From: Bacteroidota bacterium | GTDB lineage: Bacteria > Bacteroidota > Ignavibacteria > Ignavibacteriales > Ignavibacteriaceae | DNA: 11,980 nt | Direction: 5' to 3' | NCBI GenBank assembly: GCA_021778375.1 | Contig: JAJYCM010000058.1 | Span: 1-11,980, forward strand | Part shown: piece by piece, positions 5,184 to 11,980 of the stretch | How positions within the stretch are numbered: the first letter of the stretch is position 1 | How the letters are laid out: each line of letters starts with the position of its first letter | Made by a program: the position numbers and the translations under genes | Notes under the pieces: generated by a model | Databases searched by the model: none | What the model was told of the DNA's origin: nothing | The model's input: the letters and a program-made list of their open reading frames with translations, nothing else

Positions 5184-6599
5184 TTAATGGCTCGTACCAT
5201 AAATAGTCGTAGAAGAGCTTCCATTCGGTCCATTTGTAGATATTATTACTGATACCGGAGCAGAAACGTTTACAGTATCGTTAGTATCATAAACCTGGAA
5301 ACCAAAATGAGCCCAAGTTTTGCTTTGAGTATCCGGCAAGGTAACTGCAACATCACCTTGACCCGCAACATTAGTTCCACTTACAGCTACACTAATTGTA
5401 GTCCCTTTTGCAAGAGGATTTCCATTTTCATCACTTACTGTATATGTAAAGTTTTGGAAGCCGCCGTTTGGAATATCAAATGTTGTAGGGGAAACAATGG
5501 GATTTTGCGCTATTCCGGAAAAAAGTATTTTAACCGAATCATAAATCATGTTTTTATTTTCATCCGCAGTGTAGGCGGTAACCATTGCAAAACCGGTTCC
5601 ATATTGAGTATTGTTTGCCAACGGAGCAGCGGATCTTAAGATTACAGAGCCAATACCGGATGCATCTGTATTTGTCGAAGCTCCAATTACTCCTGCAGTA
5701 GACTGAAAATAAACGGCGGTCCCTGGTCTAACAGGATTGCTATATTTATCGCCAACTATGGCTGTAATAGCATCCGTTAAATTAAAAATATCATAACCAG
5801 GAAAATTAAACAATGCCGGGATAATGCTAAAATGCGCTAGGTCCGGAAGTCCTCCAAAAATAGTAAGTGCAACTGGCTGCGAATAAATTGTATGCGTACC
5901 TAAATTTATCGAAGCATAAACTTGAACAACACCCGCTTTTGTTCCGCTTGTAATATTAACGGAAGCCTGTCCTAAATCATTTGATTGTACTGAGACGGGG
6001 CTTGGGCTTGCTCCGCCTGGTTGCGCTCCGATTGAAAAATTGACCATAACAGAATGATTTAAATCTATCGGCGTACCGGATGAATCAACAGCTTCAAATG
6101 TTAAAGTCGCGGTTACAGGCGAGCCGCTTCCAATTATGCCAATACTTGTCGAAGATTGTGACGCTAAAAAAATGCTTACGGGATCTCCGGATGGCTTTTG
6201 CCCAGAACTTGCAGGGGTTAGGCTTATCGGCGATTGAAAGGCATAGTTTGTGCCACCTGTAACGGTTATGGCAACTGTGTCTTGGTTGAAGTCGGACTTG
6301 GTAATAAATAATGTTAAGTTTATACTGCTGGGTAGCTGAATCGAAGTAGAAAATTTTCCTTGAGAATCGGTAAAGATACTTGTGTTAACTGATGAACCAT
6401 ATACCTGGACAATAGCGCTGTCCACCGGTATTCCCGTTGTATCGCTAATAACCTGTCCGCTAATTATGCTTGTTTGATTTGTCCCGCTGCTTGCTGGTTG
6501 TGTGATGGTAGAATTTGGCTTGCAGCTAAAATTTAAAATTGAAGTGATGAATAGAAGAACAAAAACAACAGCCGGTATAATTTTTTTTGTTAAGGACAT
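5184..6599 (-). CDS. Surface lipoprotein with carboxypeptidase-regulatory-like and Ig-like domains
   Basis: The 471-residue product begins with a lipoprotein signal: basic MSLTKK, a hydrophobic core, and LNFSC with C26 as the lipidated cysteine. A Ser/Thr-rich linker (27-44) leads to a carboxypeptidase-regulatory-like (CarboxypepD_reg) beta-sandwich at about 45-128, with the typical SGQVISDTTGIPVDSAIVQV start and TDSQGKFS turn. Two or three bacterial Ig-like (Big_1/invasin-type) domains follow at about 140-248, 253-361 and 366-455; recurring cues are VSVQSNDLGQASVNIT and GASTNTDASGIGSVILRS. Such proteins are cell-surface or periplasmic adhesion or structural modules; no catalytic domain is seen. 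The ATG at 6597-6599 has a weak AGG site and a good sigma70-like promoter upstream. It lies 108 bases after the glycan operon on the same strand. The specific role is unknown. Confidence 0.85.
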   Translation of the reverse strand: MSLTKKIIPAVVFVLLFITSILNFSCKPNSTITQPASSGTNQTSIISGQVISDTTGIPVDSAIVQVYGSSVNTSIFTDSQGKFSTSIQLPSSINLTLFITKSDFNQDTVAITVTGGTNYAFQSPISLTPASSGQKPSGDPVSIFLASQSSTSIGIIGSGSPVTATLTFEAVDSSGTPIDLNHSVMVNFSIGAQPGGASPSPVSVQSNDLGQASVNITSGTKAGVVQVYASINLGTHTIYSQPVALTIFGGLPDLAHFSIIPALFNFPGYDIFNLTDAITAIVGDKYSNPVRPGTAVYFQSTAGVIGASTNTDASGIGSVILRSAAPLANNTQYGTGFAMVTAYTADENKNMIYDSVKILFSGIAQNPIVSPTTFDIPNGGFQNFTYTVSDENGNPLAKGTTISVAVSGTNVAGQGDVAVTLPDTQSKTWAHFGFQVYDTNDTVNVSAPVSVIISTNGPNGSSSTTIYGTSH

Positions 6600-6635
6600 G
6601 TTATTGCCTAATAAATATTTTATAACTTTTGAAGT

Positions 6636-6664
6636 AAGTTAGTTTTGCTTCTTTTTAATGTCAA
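6636..6664 (-). promoter_or_regulatory. Sigma70-like promoter of the lipoprotein gene
   Basis: On the minus strand a perfect TTGACA (-35, 6659-6664) is followed after exactly 17 bases by TAACTT (-10, 6636-6641), about 37 bases before the ATG. The -10 is a poor match, and Bacteroidetes promoters often use a different consensus. The perfect -35 and ideal spacing make it plausible and suggest separate transcription from the glycan operon. Confidence 0.5.
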
Positions 6665-6707
6665 GTGAATTGTAAAATCATTTATTTCAATATTCAAAGA
6701 TAATTTT

Positions 6708-8105
6708 CTAAACACCTTTAGTTTCTCCTTTAATCATTTGCCAGACCGTCATTAAAATAACCTGAATGTCTAACCAAAACGACCAATTTTCAATGTACCA
6801 AAGATCGTATTCGATTCTTTTTATAGTTCTCTTTTTATTCTCTTCATAATCCGGAACATCACCGCGTAAACCATGCACCTGCGCCCAACCCGTAATGCCG
6901 GGCTTCACCCAGCTTCTTATTTTTATTTCTTCAACCATCTCTTCATATATTTCGTTAAAGGCGAGTGGGTGAGGTCTAGGTCCCACAACTGACATTTCAC
7001 CCTTGAAAACATTAATAAATTGAGGAAGTTCATCAATATTAGACTTTCTTAAAAACTTCCCGATTTTAGTGATGCGTAGATCTCCTTCAACTGTAGGTTG
7101 ATATTCATTAGTGCTTTTATTATCCACATGCATTGTTCTAAATTTATAACAATGAAATGTTTGATTGTTAACGCCTATCCTTTCTTGCACAAAAAACAAA
7201 GCGCCGGATGAAAAAAACCGGTTTAGTACAATGAGTAGTGGAGAAAGCCAGGAGAGTATAAATATAATTGCGAGTATAGAAAAAATTATGTCGAAAGCTC
7301 TTTTGACGAATCGCCAATGAAACTCTCCGAGCGGCTCGCTTCTTACCGTAATAATAGGAAAATTTCCTATCATACTGATTTGAAACTTTTTGGAAACGAA
7401 GCGAAAATAATCCGGAATTATGTTCGCTCTTACTGCCCGCCGGTTGCATGTTTTGATAATCTCATCAAGCTGGTTTGATGCGTAAATAGGAAGCGCAATT
7501 ATTACCTCATCAACGGTCTTTTCAACAAGTATTTTATCAAGAACCGTTAGCTTGCCGATAACATCTTTGTTGATTCCGCTTTGGTCATCGTCTAAAAATC
7601 CTACAAAATTAAATCCGAAATCCTCATGATCGGAAATCATTTTATAAAAATTCTTTCCGATTTCTCCGGCACCGATTATTAGAACATTTATAATGTTTTT
7701 TTCGCTTCCTCTTATTATCCCGAGAAAATATTTAAGTACTTGTGTTCTTAAGCTGATTAGAACCACAAGCATAATGGAATAGAGAATTATAAAATTTCTT
7801 GTAAATAAATCTTCTTTAACTATGAAAATAAACAGAATCGCCGCAAGAGCCTGCACAAAAACATTTCTGACAATCTTAATAAATTGGTAAGAAAGATTTC
7901 TGGTTGTAAAATCTTCATAGAAATTTATTACATTAGAAAAAAAGTACCAGATAAAATTAAGTGCCATCATCAGCACAAACATATATTCACGGGCGAGTAA
8001 AATTTTAAGAGACTGCGCGAGGATCGCCGAAACGATAAATGAAATATTCAAAAGCAGAAGGTCCGAAAATAATCTGAGGTAGAATGTAGATCTTTTATTT
8101 ACCAT
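6708..8105 (-). CDS. Polyprenyl-phosphate sugar-phosphate transferase (WcaJ-like initiating enzyme)
   Basis: The 465-residue membrane protein transfers a sugar 1-phosphate, often glucose or galactose, from its UDP form to undecaprenyl phosphate, the first step of exopolysaccharide or O-antigen assembly. The N-terminal part holds four or five hydrophobic helices (about 9-130). A nucleotide-binding-like domain (CoA_binding_3 type) follows, with GAGEIG at 145-150. A re-entrant helix (about 271-296) leads to the catalytic bacterial sugar transferase domain (PF02397): KRAFD (268-272), QERIG (307-311), KFRTM (321-325), DELPQ (358-362), VGPRP (374-378), KPGITGW (401-407) and WYIENWS (436-442). Length is typical of the large PglC/WcaJ-type fusions. 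Its ATG lies three bases after the upstream gene's stop, with AAAGG at 8113-8117 inside that gene, so translation is coupled. It is the last gene of the operon. The exact sugar cannot be read from sequence. Confidence 0.93.
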   Translation of the reverse strand: MVNKRSTFYLRLFSDLLLLNISFIVSAILAQSLKILLAREYMFVLMMALNFIWYFFSNVINFYEDFTTRNLSYQFIKIVRNVFVQALAAILFIFIVKEDLFTRNFIILYSIMLVVLISLRTQVLKYFLGIIRGSEKNIINVLIIGAGEIGKNFYKMISDHEDFGFNFVGFLDDDQSGINKDVIGKLTVLDKILVEKTVDEVIIALPIYASNQLDEIIKTCNRRAVRANIIPDYFRFVSKKFQISMIGNFPIITVRSEPLGEFHWRFVKRAFDIIFSILAIIFILSWLSPLLIVLNRFFSSGALFFVQERIGVNNQTFHCYKFRTMHVDNKSTNEYQPTVEGDLRITKIGKFLRKSNIDELPQFINVFKGEMSVVGPRPHPLAFNEIYEEMVEEIKIRSWVKPGITGWAQVHGLRGDVPDYEENKKRTIKRIEYDLWYIENWSFWLDIQVILMTVWQMIKGETKGV

Positions 8106-8108
8106 TAT

Positions 8109-9227
8109 TTAGCCTTTGTAAAACTCTTTTGCTTTGTCTGATACAAAGTCTAAAATCTTCTTTTCAAATATATTTCTGTCAAATTGCTTTGCATAATTGT
8201 TCAGCGCCGCGGGATCAAAATTGTTTTGTGATTTTTCAAACCTTATGACTGCATCTTTAATTGAATCTGCAGTCTGGCTTTCAAAAAGGATCCCTGTTTG
8301 GTTATCTATAATTGTTTCCGCGGTTCCTCCTTTATTTAACGCAATTACTGGTGTACCGCTTGCAAGCGCTTCTACCGGCATTATTCCAAAATCTTCATCT
8401 GCTGCAAAGACAAATGCTTTAGCATTCTGCATGAAGCTTTTTAATTTTTCTGCGGTCTGATACCCGACAAATTCAATGTTGCCTTTTGCTAAAGACTTTA
8501 ATTTTGCTTCATCGGGACCGTCTCCGACAACTACTAACTTTTTATCGGGTAATTGTGAAAAGGCTTCGATTATTAAATCAATACGTTTATATGGGACAAA
8601 ACGTGATGCAGTTAAATAGTAATTGTCTTTCTTACTGCCACATCCAAATTTATCAACATCAACAGGGGGATATATTACTGCGGCATCTCTACGGTATATT
8701 TTCTTAATTCTTGAAGCAACATAATTTGAGTTGGCAATAAAATAATCAACTCTGTTTGCTGCATTTACATCCCACATCCTGATGTAATGCAAAATTGCTT
8801 TTGCAAAAGTTCCTTTTATTCCCTTCGTTAAATTTGATTCGCGCAAATACTGATGGGTCAAATCCCAGGCATACCTAATCGGCGTATGACAATAATTTAT
8901 ATGCAGCTGATTCGCATTTGTCAAAACTCCTTTTGCAACCGCATGCGAGCTTGAAATTATTAAATCATATTTTGAAAGGTCAAACTGTTCTATTGCATAA
9001 GGAAAAAGCGGTAGAAAATTTCTGTGCTTTGTTCTAATCGATTTCCAGTTCTGGAGAAATGAAGTTTGAGGAATTTTTTCCTTAGTAACTGTTTTTTGTT
9101 CTTCGGGAGTAAGCAAATTGAAAAGCACAAAAACATCTGCGTCTTTCCAAATATTTGTTAACGACTCAACAACTCTTTCGGAGCCCGCATAACCCGCAAA
9201 CCAATCGTGAACAATTGCTGTTTTCAA
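8109..9227 (-). CDS. GT4-family glycosyltransferase (WbaZ-like)
   Basis: This 372-residue GT-B-fold enzyme is a retaining glycosyltransferase that adds a sugar from a nucleotide donor to the growing lipid-linked glycan at the cytoplasmic face. The N-terminal domain opens with AIVHDWFAGYAGSERVVE (4-21), the pattern of WbaZ-like mannosyl/glycosyltransferases, and includes YCHTPIRYAWDLTHQYL (112-128). The GT4 C-terminal domain has SRFVPYKRID (208-217), VVGDGP (233-238) and the EX7E motif E278...E286 in DEDFGIMPVEALASGTPVIA. The start is TTG at 9225-9227: an in-frame TAG lies five codons upstream, GAAAGAG (9234-9240) is well placed, and the family N-terminus begins exactly there. It sits 18 bases after the previous gene and three before the next. 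Donor and linkage are unknown. Confidence 0.92.
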   Translation of the reverse strand: MKTAIVHDWFAGYAGSERVVESLTNIWKDADVFVLFNLLTPEEQKTVTKEKIPQTSFLQNWKSIRTKHRNFLPLFPYAIEQFDLSKYDLIISSSHAVAKGVLTNANQLHINYCHTPIRYAWDLTHQYLRESNLTKGIKGTFAKAILHYIRMWDVNAANRVDYFIANSNYVASRIKKIYRRDAAVIYPPVDVDKFGCGSKKDNYYLTASRFVPYKRIDLIIEAFSQLPDKKLVVVGDGPDEAKLKSLAKGNIEFVGYQTAEKLKSFMQNAKAFVFAADEDFGIMPVEALASGTPVIALNKGGTAETIIDNQTGILFESQTADSIKDAVIRFEKSQNNFDPAALNNYAKQFDRNIFEKKILDFVSDKAKEFYKG

Positions 9228-9233
9228 AAATGT

Positions 9234-9240
9234 CTCTTTC
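9234..9240 (-). promoter_or_regulatory. Ribosome-binding site supporting the TTG start of the GT4 gene
   Basis: GAAAGAG on the minus strand lies six bases before the TTG at 9225-9227. No in-frame ATG or GTG exists between the upstream in-frame TAG and this TTG, so the site decides the start. Confidence 0.6.
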
Positions 9241-9245
9241 TAATT

Positions 9246-10400
9246 TTATACTGAGTCAAATAATCTCTTATACTGCTGTGAAAAATTTTTCATGCTGAAC
9301 CTTTCTTCTACGGTCTTACGGGCATTATTTTTCACCCTTATCGTTTCGTCAGAATGAAAATTACGGATACAGTAACCCAACTTTTGATAAAGCGCTTCTG
9401 CGTCAGAAGGAGCAATAAGAAAGCCGTCATAGCCGTTTGTAATTATTTCTTTGGGACCTCCAATGTCCGACGCGATAACAATTTTTCCAAAAGCCATTGC
9501 TTCTAAAACAGTAAAAGAAAATGCCTCCGCTATTTTAGAATAATTAATAACAATATCAATATCTGAATACAGTTTATGTTTGGATTCCTCAAACCCGCAA
9601 AAACAAATTTTATCTGAATTTCCGGATTCGTTGATCATCTTCTTTAGTTCAGTTTCGTAAACCAAAGAATCCGGTTCGGACGTTCTGACATTGCCGTATA
9701 TCCTGAGAAAGACATTTTTATTATCCGGCATAATTCGGTTTACTGCAACAATAATAGTATCAATTGACTTTAATCTAATTATGCTTCCTACTACACCGAC
9801 ACGGATACTGTTGTGATCGTTGTTTGTTATCATGTCAAAAACTGGCGGTTCAATTCCATGCCGGATAGTTATGATTTTATTGTGTGAACAGCTTATTAAA
9901 ATACTTCTAACATTCTCTTCAACCGAATTGGATACACAAACAAATCTAAATACAAGATTATTTAGTATCCTCAATATTTTTGCTTCAATTGATGATTCGT
10001 TATAAATAAGATGCTGAATTACTAATATTTTTTTTTTAGTCAAAAGCGCAGCAGGAATGGACTGCAGGGCAGCAAGATTACCGTTTGCCAATATGAAATC
10101 AACTTTATAATGGAAAATTGCCCTTATTAAAAACAATGTAGAAACAAGAACATTGCAAGCAATCTTTATCTTTGAAATGAATGCCCAGCTATCTCCATTG
10201 CGAAATATTTTTTTTAAGCTTCTTATCAAAATTACTTTGATACTGTTTTGTTGAAATATACTGTAAGATTCTCCTGGAGGCGAAACGAACACGAAGTTAT
10301 AATCCTTTACATTTTCAAAAAGTCTTAATAAAAATTCTTCTCCGCCACCCCAGCTATTTGCAACAGATACAATTAATATGTTTTTCTTTACCGGTTGCAT
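9246..10400 (-). CDS. GT4-family glycosyltransferase
   Basis: The 384-residue protein is a second GT-B retaining glycosyltransferase. Its N-terminal domain starts NILIVSVANSWGGGEEFLLRLF (7-28), with the glycine loop typical of the acceptor side. FVCVSNSVEENV (153-164) and TIRHGIEPPVF (178-188) mark the link to the donor-binding half. The GT4 half has VGVVGSIIRLKSID (201-214) and the EX7E motif E292...E300 in AEAFSFTVLEAMAFGK, followed by ASDIGGPKEII. It is divergent from the other GT4 in this operon, so the two probably add different sugars. The ATG directly follows the TGA of the preceding GT2 gene (TGAATG, no gap), with GGA a few bases upstream, so translation is almost certainly coupled. 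The sugar donor is unknown. Confidence 0.92.
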   Translation of the reverse strand: MQPVKKNILIVSVANSWGGGEEFLLRLFENVKDYNFVFVSPPGESYSIFQQNSIKVILIRSLKKIFRNGDSWAFISKIKIACNVLVSTLFLIRAIFHYKVDFILANGNLAALQSIPAALLTKKKILVIQHLIYNESSIEAKILRILNNLVFRFVCVSNSVEENVRSILISCSHNKIITIRHGIEPPVFDMITNNDHNSIRVGVVGSIIRLKSIDTIIVAVNRIMPDNKNVFLRIYGNVRTSEPDSLVYETELKKMINESGNSDKICFCGFEESKHKLYSDIDIVINYSKIAEAFSFTVLEAMAFGKIVIASDIGGPKEIITNGYDGFLIAPSDAEALYQKLGYCIRNFHSDETIRVKNNARKTVEERFSMKNFSQQYKRLFDSV

Positions 10401-11261
10401 TCAATTCCAGTCTGTTGATTTATTTTTAGTATCAAAGAAGGACGAACTCTTAGCCCGCAAGTAGGTAAGGTAGTGAACTAGATTTCTTGCAAGACGGATA
10501 AAAATGTTTTTATTTCGATAAAATCTATATGCAGGTAAATTCAATTTGTATTTAGCAGAAAGGTATTCTAAGCGTGCTTGTTTTGTTTGCCAATCTGCGG
10601 ATGATTGGTTTTTATGAACCCGGTAATAAGCATGAATGCGGGGAATAAAGCCGAAACTACCTTTCTCTGCTATTCGCAGCCACAAATCGTAATCTTCAAC
10701 GGCTTTTAATATTGGGTTTTCATCAAACCCTCCGGTTTGTTTTATTACTTCTGTTTTTACAAGTACAGTGGAACAGGTTATCGAATTTCCATTTTTAATT
10801 AATTCATCTCTTGTTTTAGCTGCTTTATGAAGCAAAGGCAAAACTTCATAGAAAGGAGAAAAAATATTTACTTCTCCGAAGGTTACGCTCATCGAGTATA
10901 TAAAATTCATTTCCGGATGCTTGAGAAAAAAAATAACTTGTTCTTGAAGTTTGTATTTATCCCATAAGTCGTCTCCGTCAAGAAATGCAATTAAATCGGA
11001 ATTGGATTTGCTTATTCCAAAATTCCTGGGTACCGAGGGAAGACCTGCATGGTTGATCATAAAATATTTTATGCGGTCATCTTTGAGGGCGTACGTTTTT
11101 ACAATTTCTAAAGTTTTGTCTTCAGAAGAATCGTCTACTAGAATAACTTCAAAGTTTTTATATGTCTGATTTATAACAGAGGATAAGGTTTCCCCGATAA
11201 ACTTTTCCATGTTGTAAGTTGTGATTATTACCGAAACGGAGGGATTAGTTTGCAGGTTCAT
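10401..11261 (-). CDS. GT2-family glycosyltransferase
   Basis: This 286-residue enzyme is an inverting GT-A-fold transferase (PF00535). Visible motifs are VSVIITTYNMEKFIGETLSS at the start (9-28), the nucleotide-binding VDDSSED (42-48), LPSVPRNFGISKS (74-86), the metal-binding DGDD (95-98, DxD-like) and the catalytic-base region VEDYDLWLRI (188-197). A basic C-terminal tail (about 240-286) may lie along the membrane. It would add one sugar in the cytoplasm to the undecaprenyl-linked glycan. The ATG lies four bases after the stop of the CgeB-like gene. The ribosome-binding site is weak, so it may depend on coupling. Its own stop abuts the next ATG. The donor sugar cannot be deduced. Confidence 0.93.
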   Translation of the reverse strand: MNLQTNPSVSVIITTYNMEKFIGETLSSVINQTYKNFEVILVDDSSEDKTLEIVKTYALKDDRIKYFMINHAGLPSVPRNFGISKSNSDLIAFLDGDDLWDKYKLQEQVIFFLKHPEMNFIYSMSVTFGEVNIFSPFYEVLPLLHKAAKTRDELIKNGNSITCSTVLVKTEVIKQTGGFDENPILKAVEDYDLWLRIAEKGSFGFIPRIHAYYRVHKNQSSADWQTKQARLEYLSAKYKLNLPAYRFYRNKNIFIRLARNLVHYLTYLRAKSSSFFDTKNKSTDWN

Positions 11262-11265
11262 CAGA

Positions 11266-11980
11266 TTACTTTAAGACTTGTTCAACTAAATTTTTAAGGT
11301 ATAACTGTGCGGTATGCTCGCGCTGAGAGTGTTCGTAACCCCTGTGTGCAATGGAATTTCTTAACTCATCATTATTCAAGAAAAATTTAATCTCACCGGA
11401 AAGCTGTCTTACATCTTCGTATACGGCAATTTCTTTGTCGATTTCATATGTTTGATTCAAACCCGGAATAAAGTAGCTCAATTGAAATCCACCGCAAGCA
11501 TTAATTTCGAAATGTCTTCCCTTAACTTGCTCTTTGTTTTTTTTAAGGAGTAATAGCTGTTTAATGTTTTTAAATGATGGCAAAGACCATATCAAAAAAG
11601 AAATATCATAACTACTTGAGTTTGAAAGATTAAGATTTATCTTGGATTGATTAAAAACCTTTATCATTTCATCCTGGGATATCCATCTGCCGCTTTTTCC
11701 CCAACCTCTTCCGAAAATGTTTAATCTTATTCCCTCTTTCTTCAAAAGATGCTTTACCCAGTTTCTAAAGGGACTGTAACCACCGATAAAAGAAACATCA
11801 TACTTTTTTTCAACATCCATTTTTTTATAGATGGATGAATTAAACCCAAACGGCGAATAAATGACGTTTTTAATCCCTTCAAGCTTATATTGTTGAAACA
11901 TATAATAATCGGGTGTTGAGAAATAATCAAAATATTTTATCCAGTGACGGACAAACTTTTGTCTCCAGGGATCATCAAAA
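11266..11980 (-). CDS. CgeB-like glycosyltransferase, C-terminal part (cut by window edge)
   Basis: The frame stays open to the right edge, so the ATG at 11899-11901 is probably internal: 26 more codons upstream encode YFDYFSTPDYYM and similar family-like sequence. The visible 237 residues match the C-terminal half of CgeB-like/Glyco_trans_1_2 (PF13524) enzymes. Cues are YDVSFIGGYSPFRNW (nucleotides about 11756-11800), NIFGRGWGKSGRW, a run of residues like FNQSKINLNLSNSS, and the donor-site signature KGRHFEINACGGFQL (about 11482-11526). ELRNSIAHRGYEHSQREHT lies near the end. These are GT-B enzymes found in surface glycan and glycosylation clusters. It is the most upstream operon gene visible, with the GT2 gene four bases downstream. 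Substrate unknown; the N-terminal domain lies outside the window. Confidence 0.85.
   Translation of the reverse strand, partial: FDDPWRQKFVRHWIKYFDYFSTPDYYMFQQYKLEGIKNVIYSPFGFNSSIYKKMDVEKKYDVSFIGGYSPFRNWVKHLLKKEGIRLNIFGRGWGKSGRWISQDEMIKVFNQSKINLNLSNSSSYDISFLIWSLPSFKNIKQLLLLKKNKEQVKGRHFEINACGGFQLSYFIPGLNQTYEIDKEIAVYEDVRQLSGEIKFFLNNDELRNSIAHRGYEHSQREHTAQLYLKNLVEQVLK

Noticed and set aside
5307..5639. Plus-strand open frame of 110 codons opposite the lipoprotein gene
   Set aside because: The opposite strand carries a full-length lipoprotein with signal peptide and domain structure; this frame shows no protein-like features of its own.
7168..7449. Minus-strand open frame within the sugar-phosphate transferase gene
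   Set aside because: It is an alternative frame of a gene with all its catalytic motifs intact, so it is neither a frameshift nor a separate gene.
1..11980. CRISPR array, toxin-antitoxin pair, phage or defence island
   Set aside because: No regularly spaced repeats, no nuclease, toxin, recombinase or transposase-like protein was found on either strand.

Overview
This AT-rich window looks like chromosomal DNA from a free-living member of the Bacteroidota/Ignavibacteriota (FCB) group. That placement is an inference from gene content: a short Bacteroidetes-type AMP nucleosidase, a DUF6132-type mini membrane protein, a secreted HEAT-like protein, and a lipoprotein that joins a carboxypeptidase-regulatory-like domain to Ig-like domains. 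No tRNA, rRNA, transposase, integrase, phage gene or CRISPR array was seen.

Left part (1-4779), small housekeeping and stress genes. A truncated MFS transporter gene leaves the left edge on the minus strand. It is divergent from osmC (organic hydroperoxide reductase). A small GNAT-like acetyltransferase gene with a TTG start converges on osmC across a two-way terminator hairpin. Then come amn (AMP nucleosidase, plus strand) and a lipoprotein MsrA-MsrB fusion (methionine sulfoxide repair outside the cytoplasm). Three small minus-strand genes follow: a secreted HEAT-like protein, a VOC/glyoxalase-fold protein and a DUF6132-like two-helix membrane protein. OsmC and MsrAB give this part an oxidative-damage theme, but the genes are separate transcription units and not an obvious operon.

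Middle (4780-6707). About 400 bases without a gene hold only short repeats and a small hairpin. Next is a 471-residue surface lipoprotein of unknown function, with its own sigma70-like promoter just upstream.

Right part (6708-11980), a tightly packed minus-strand glycan operon that continues past the right edge. In transcription order it holds a CgeB-like glycosyltransferase (N-terminus missing), a GT2 glycosyltransferase, two GT4 glycosyltransferases, and a polyprenyl-phosphate sugar-phosphate transferase that would start the lipid-linked glycan. The gaps are 4, 0, 18 and 3 bases, which suggests translational coupling. Together they would build an exopolysaccharide or O-antigen-like glycan on undecaprenyl phosphate; flippase and polymerase genes would have to lie outside the window.

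I found no convincing sign of an undescribed system. The points most worth a second look are the Ig-like lipoprotein beside the glycan operon, the dyads in the MFS/osmC divergent region, the hairpin before the msrAB ribosome-binding site, and the unexplained repeat-bearing gap at 4780-5183.
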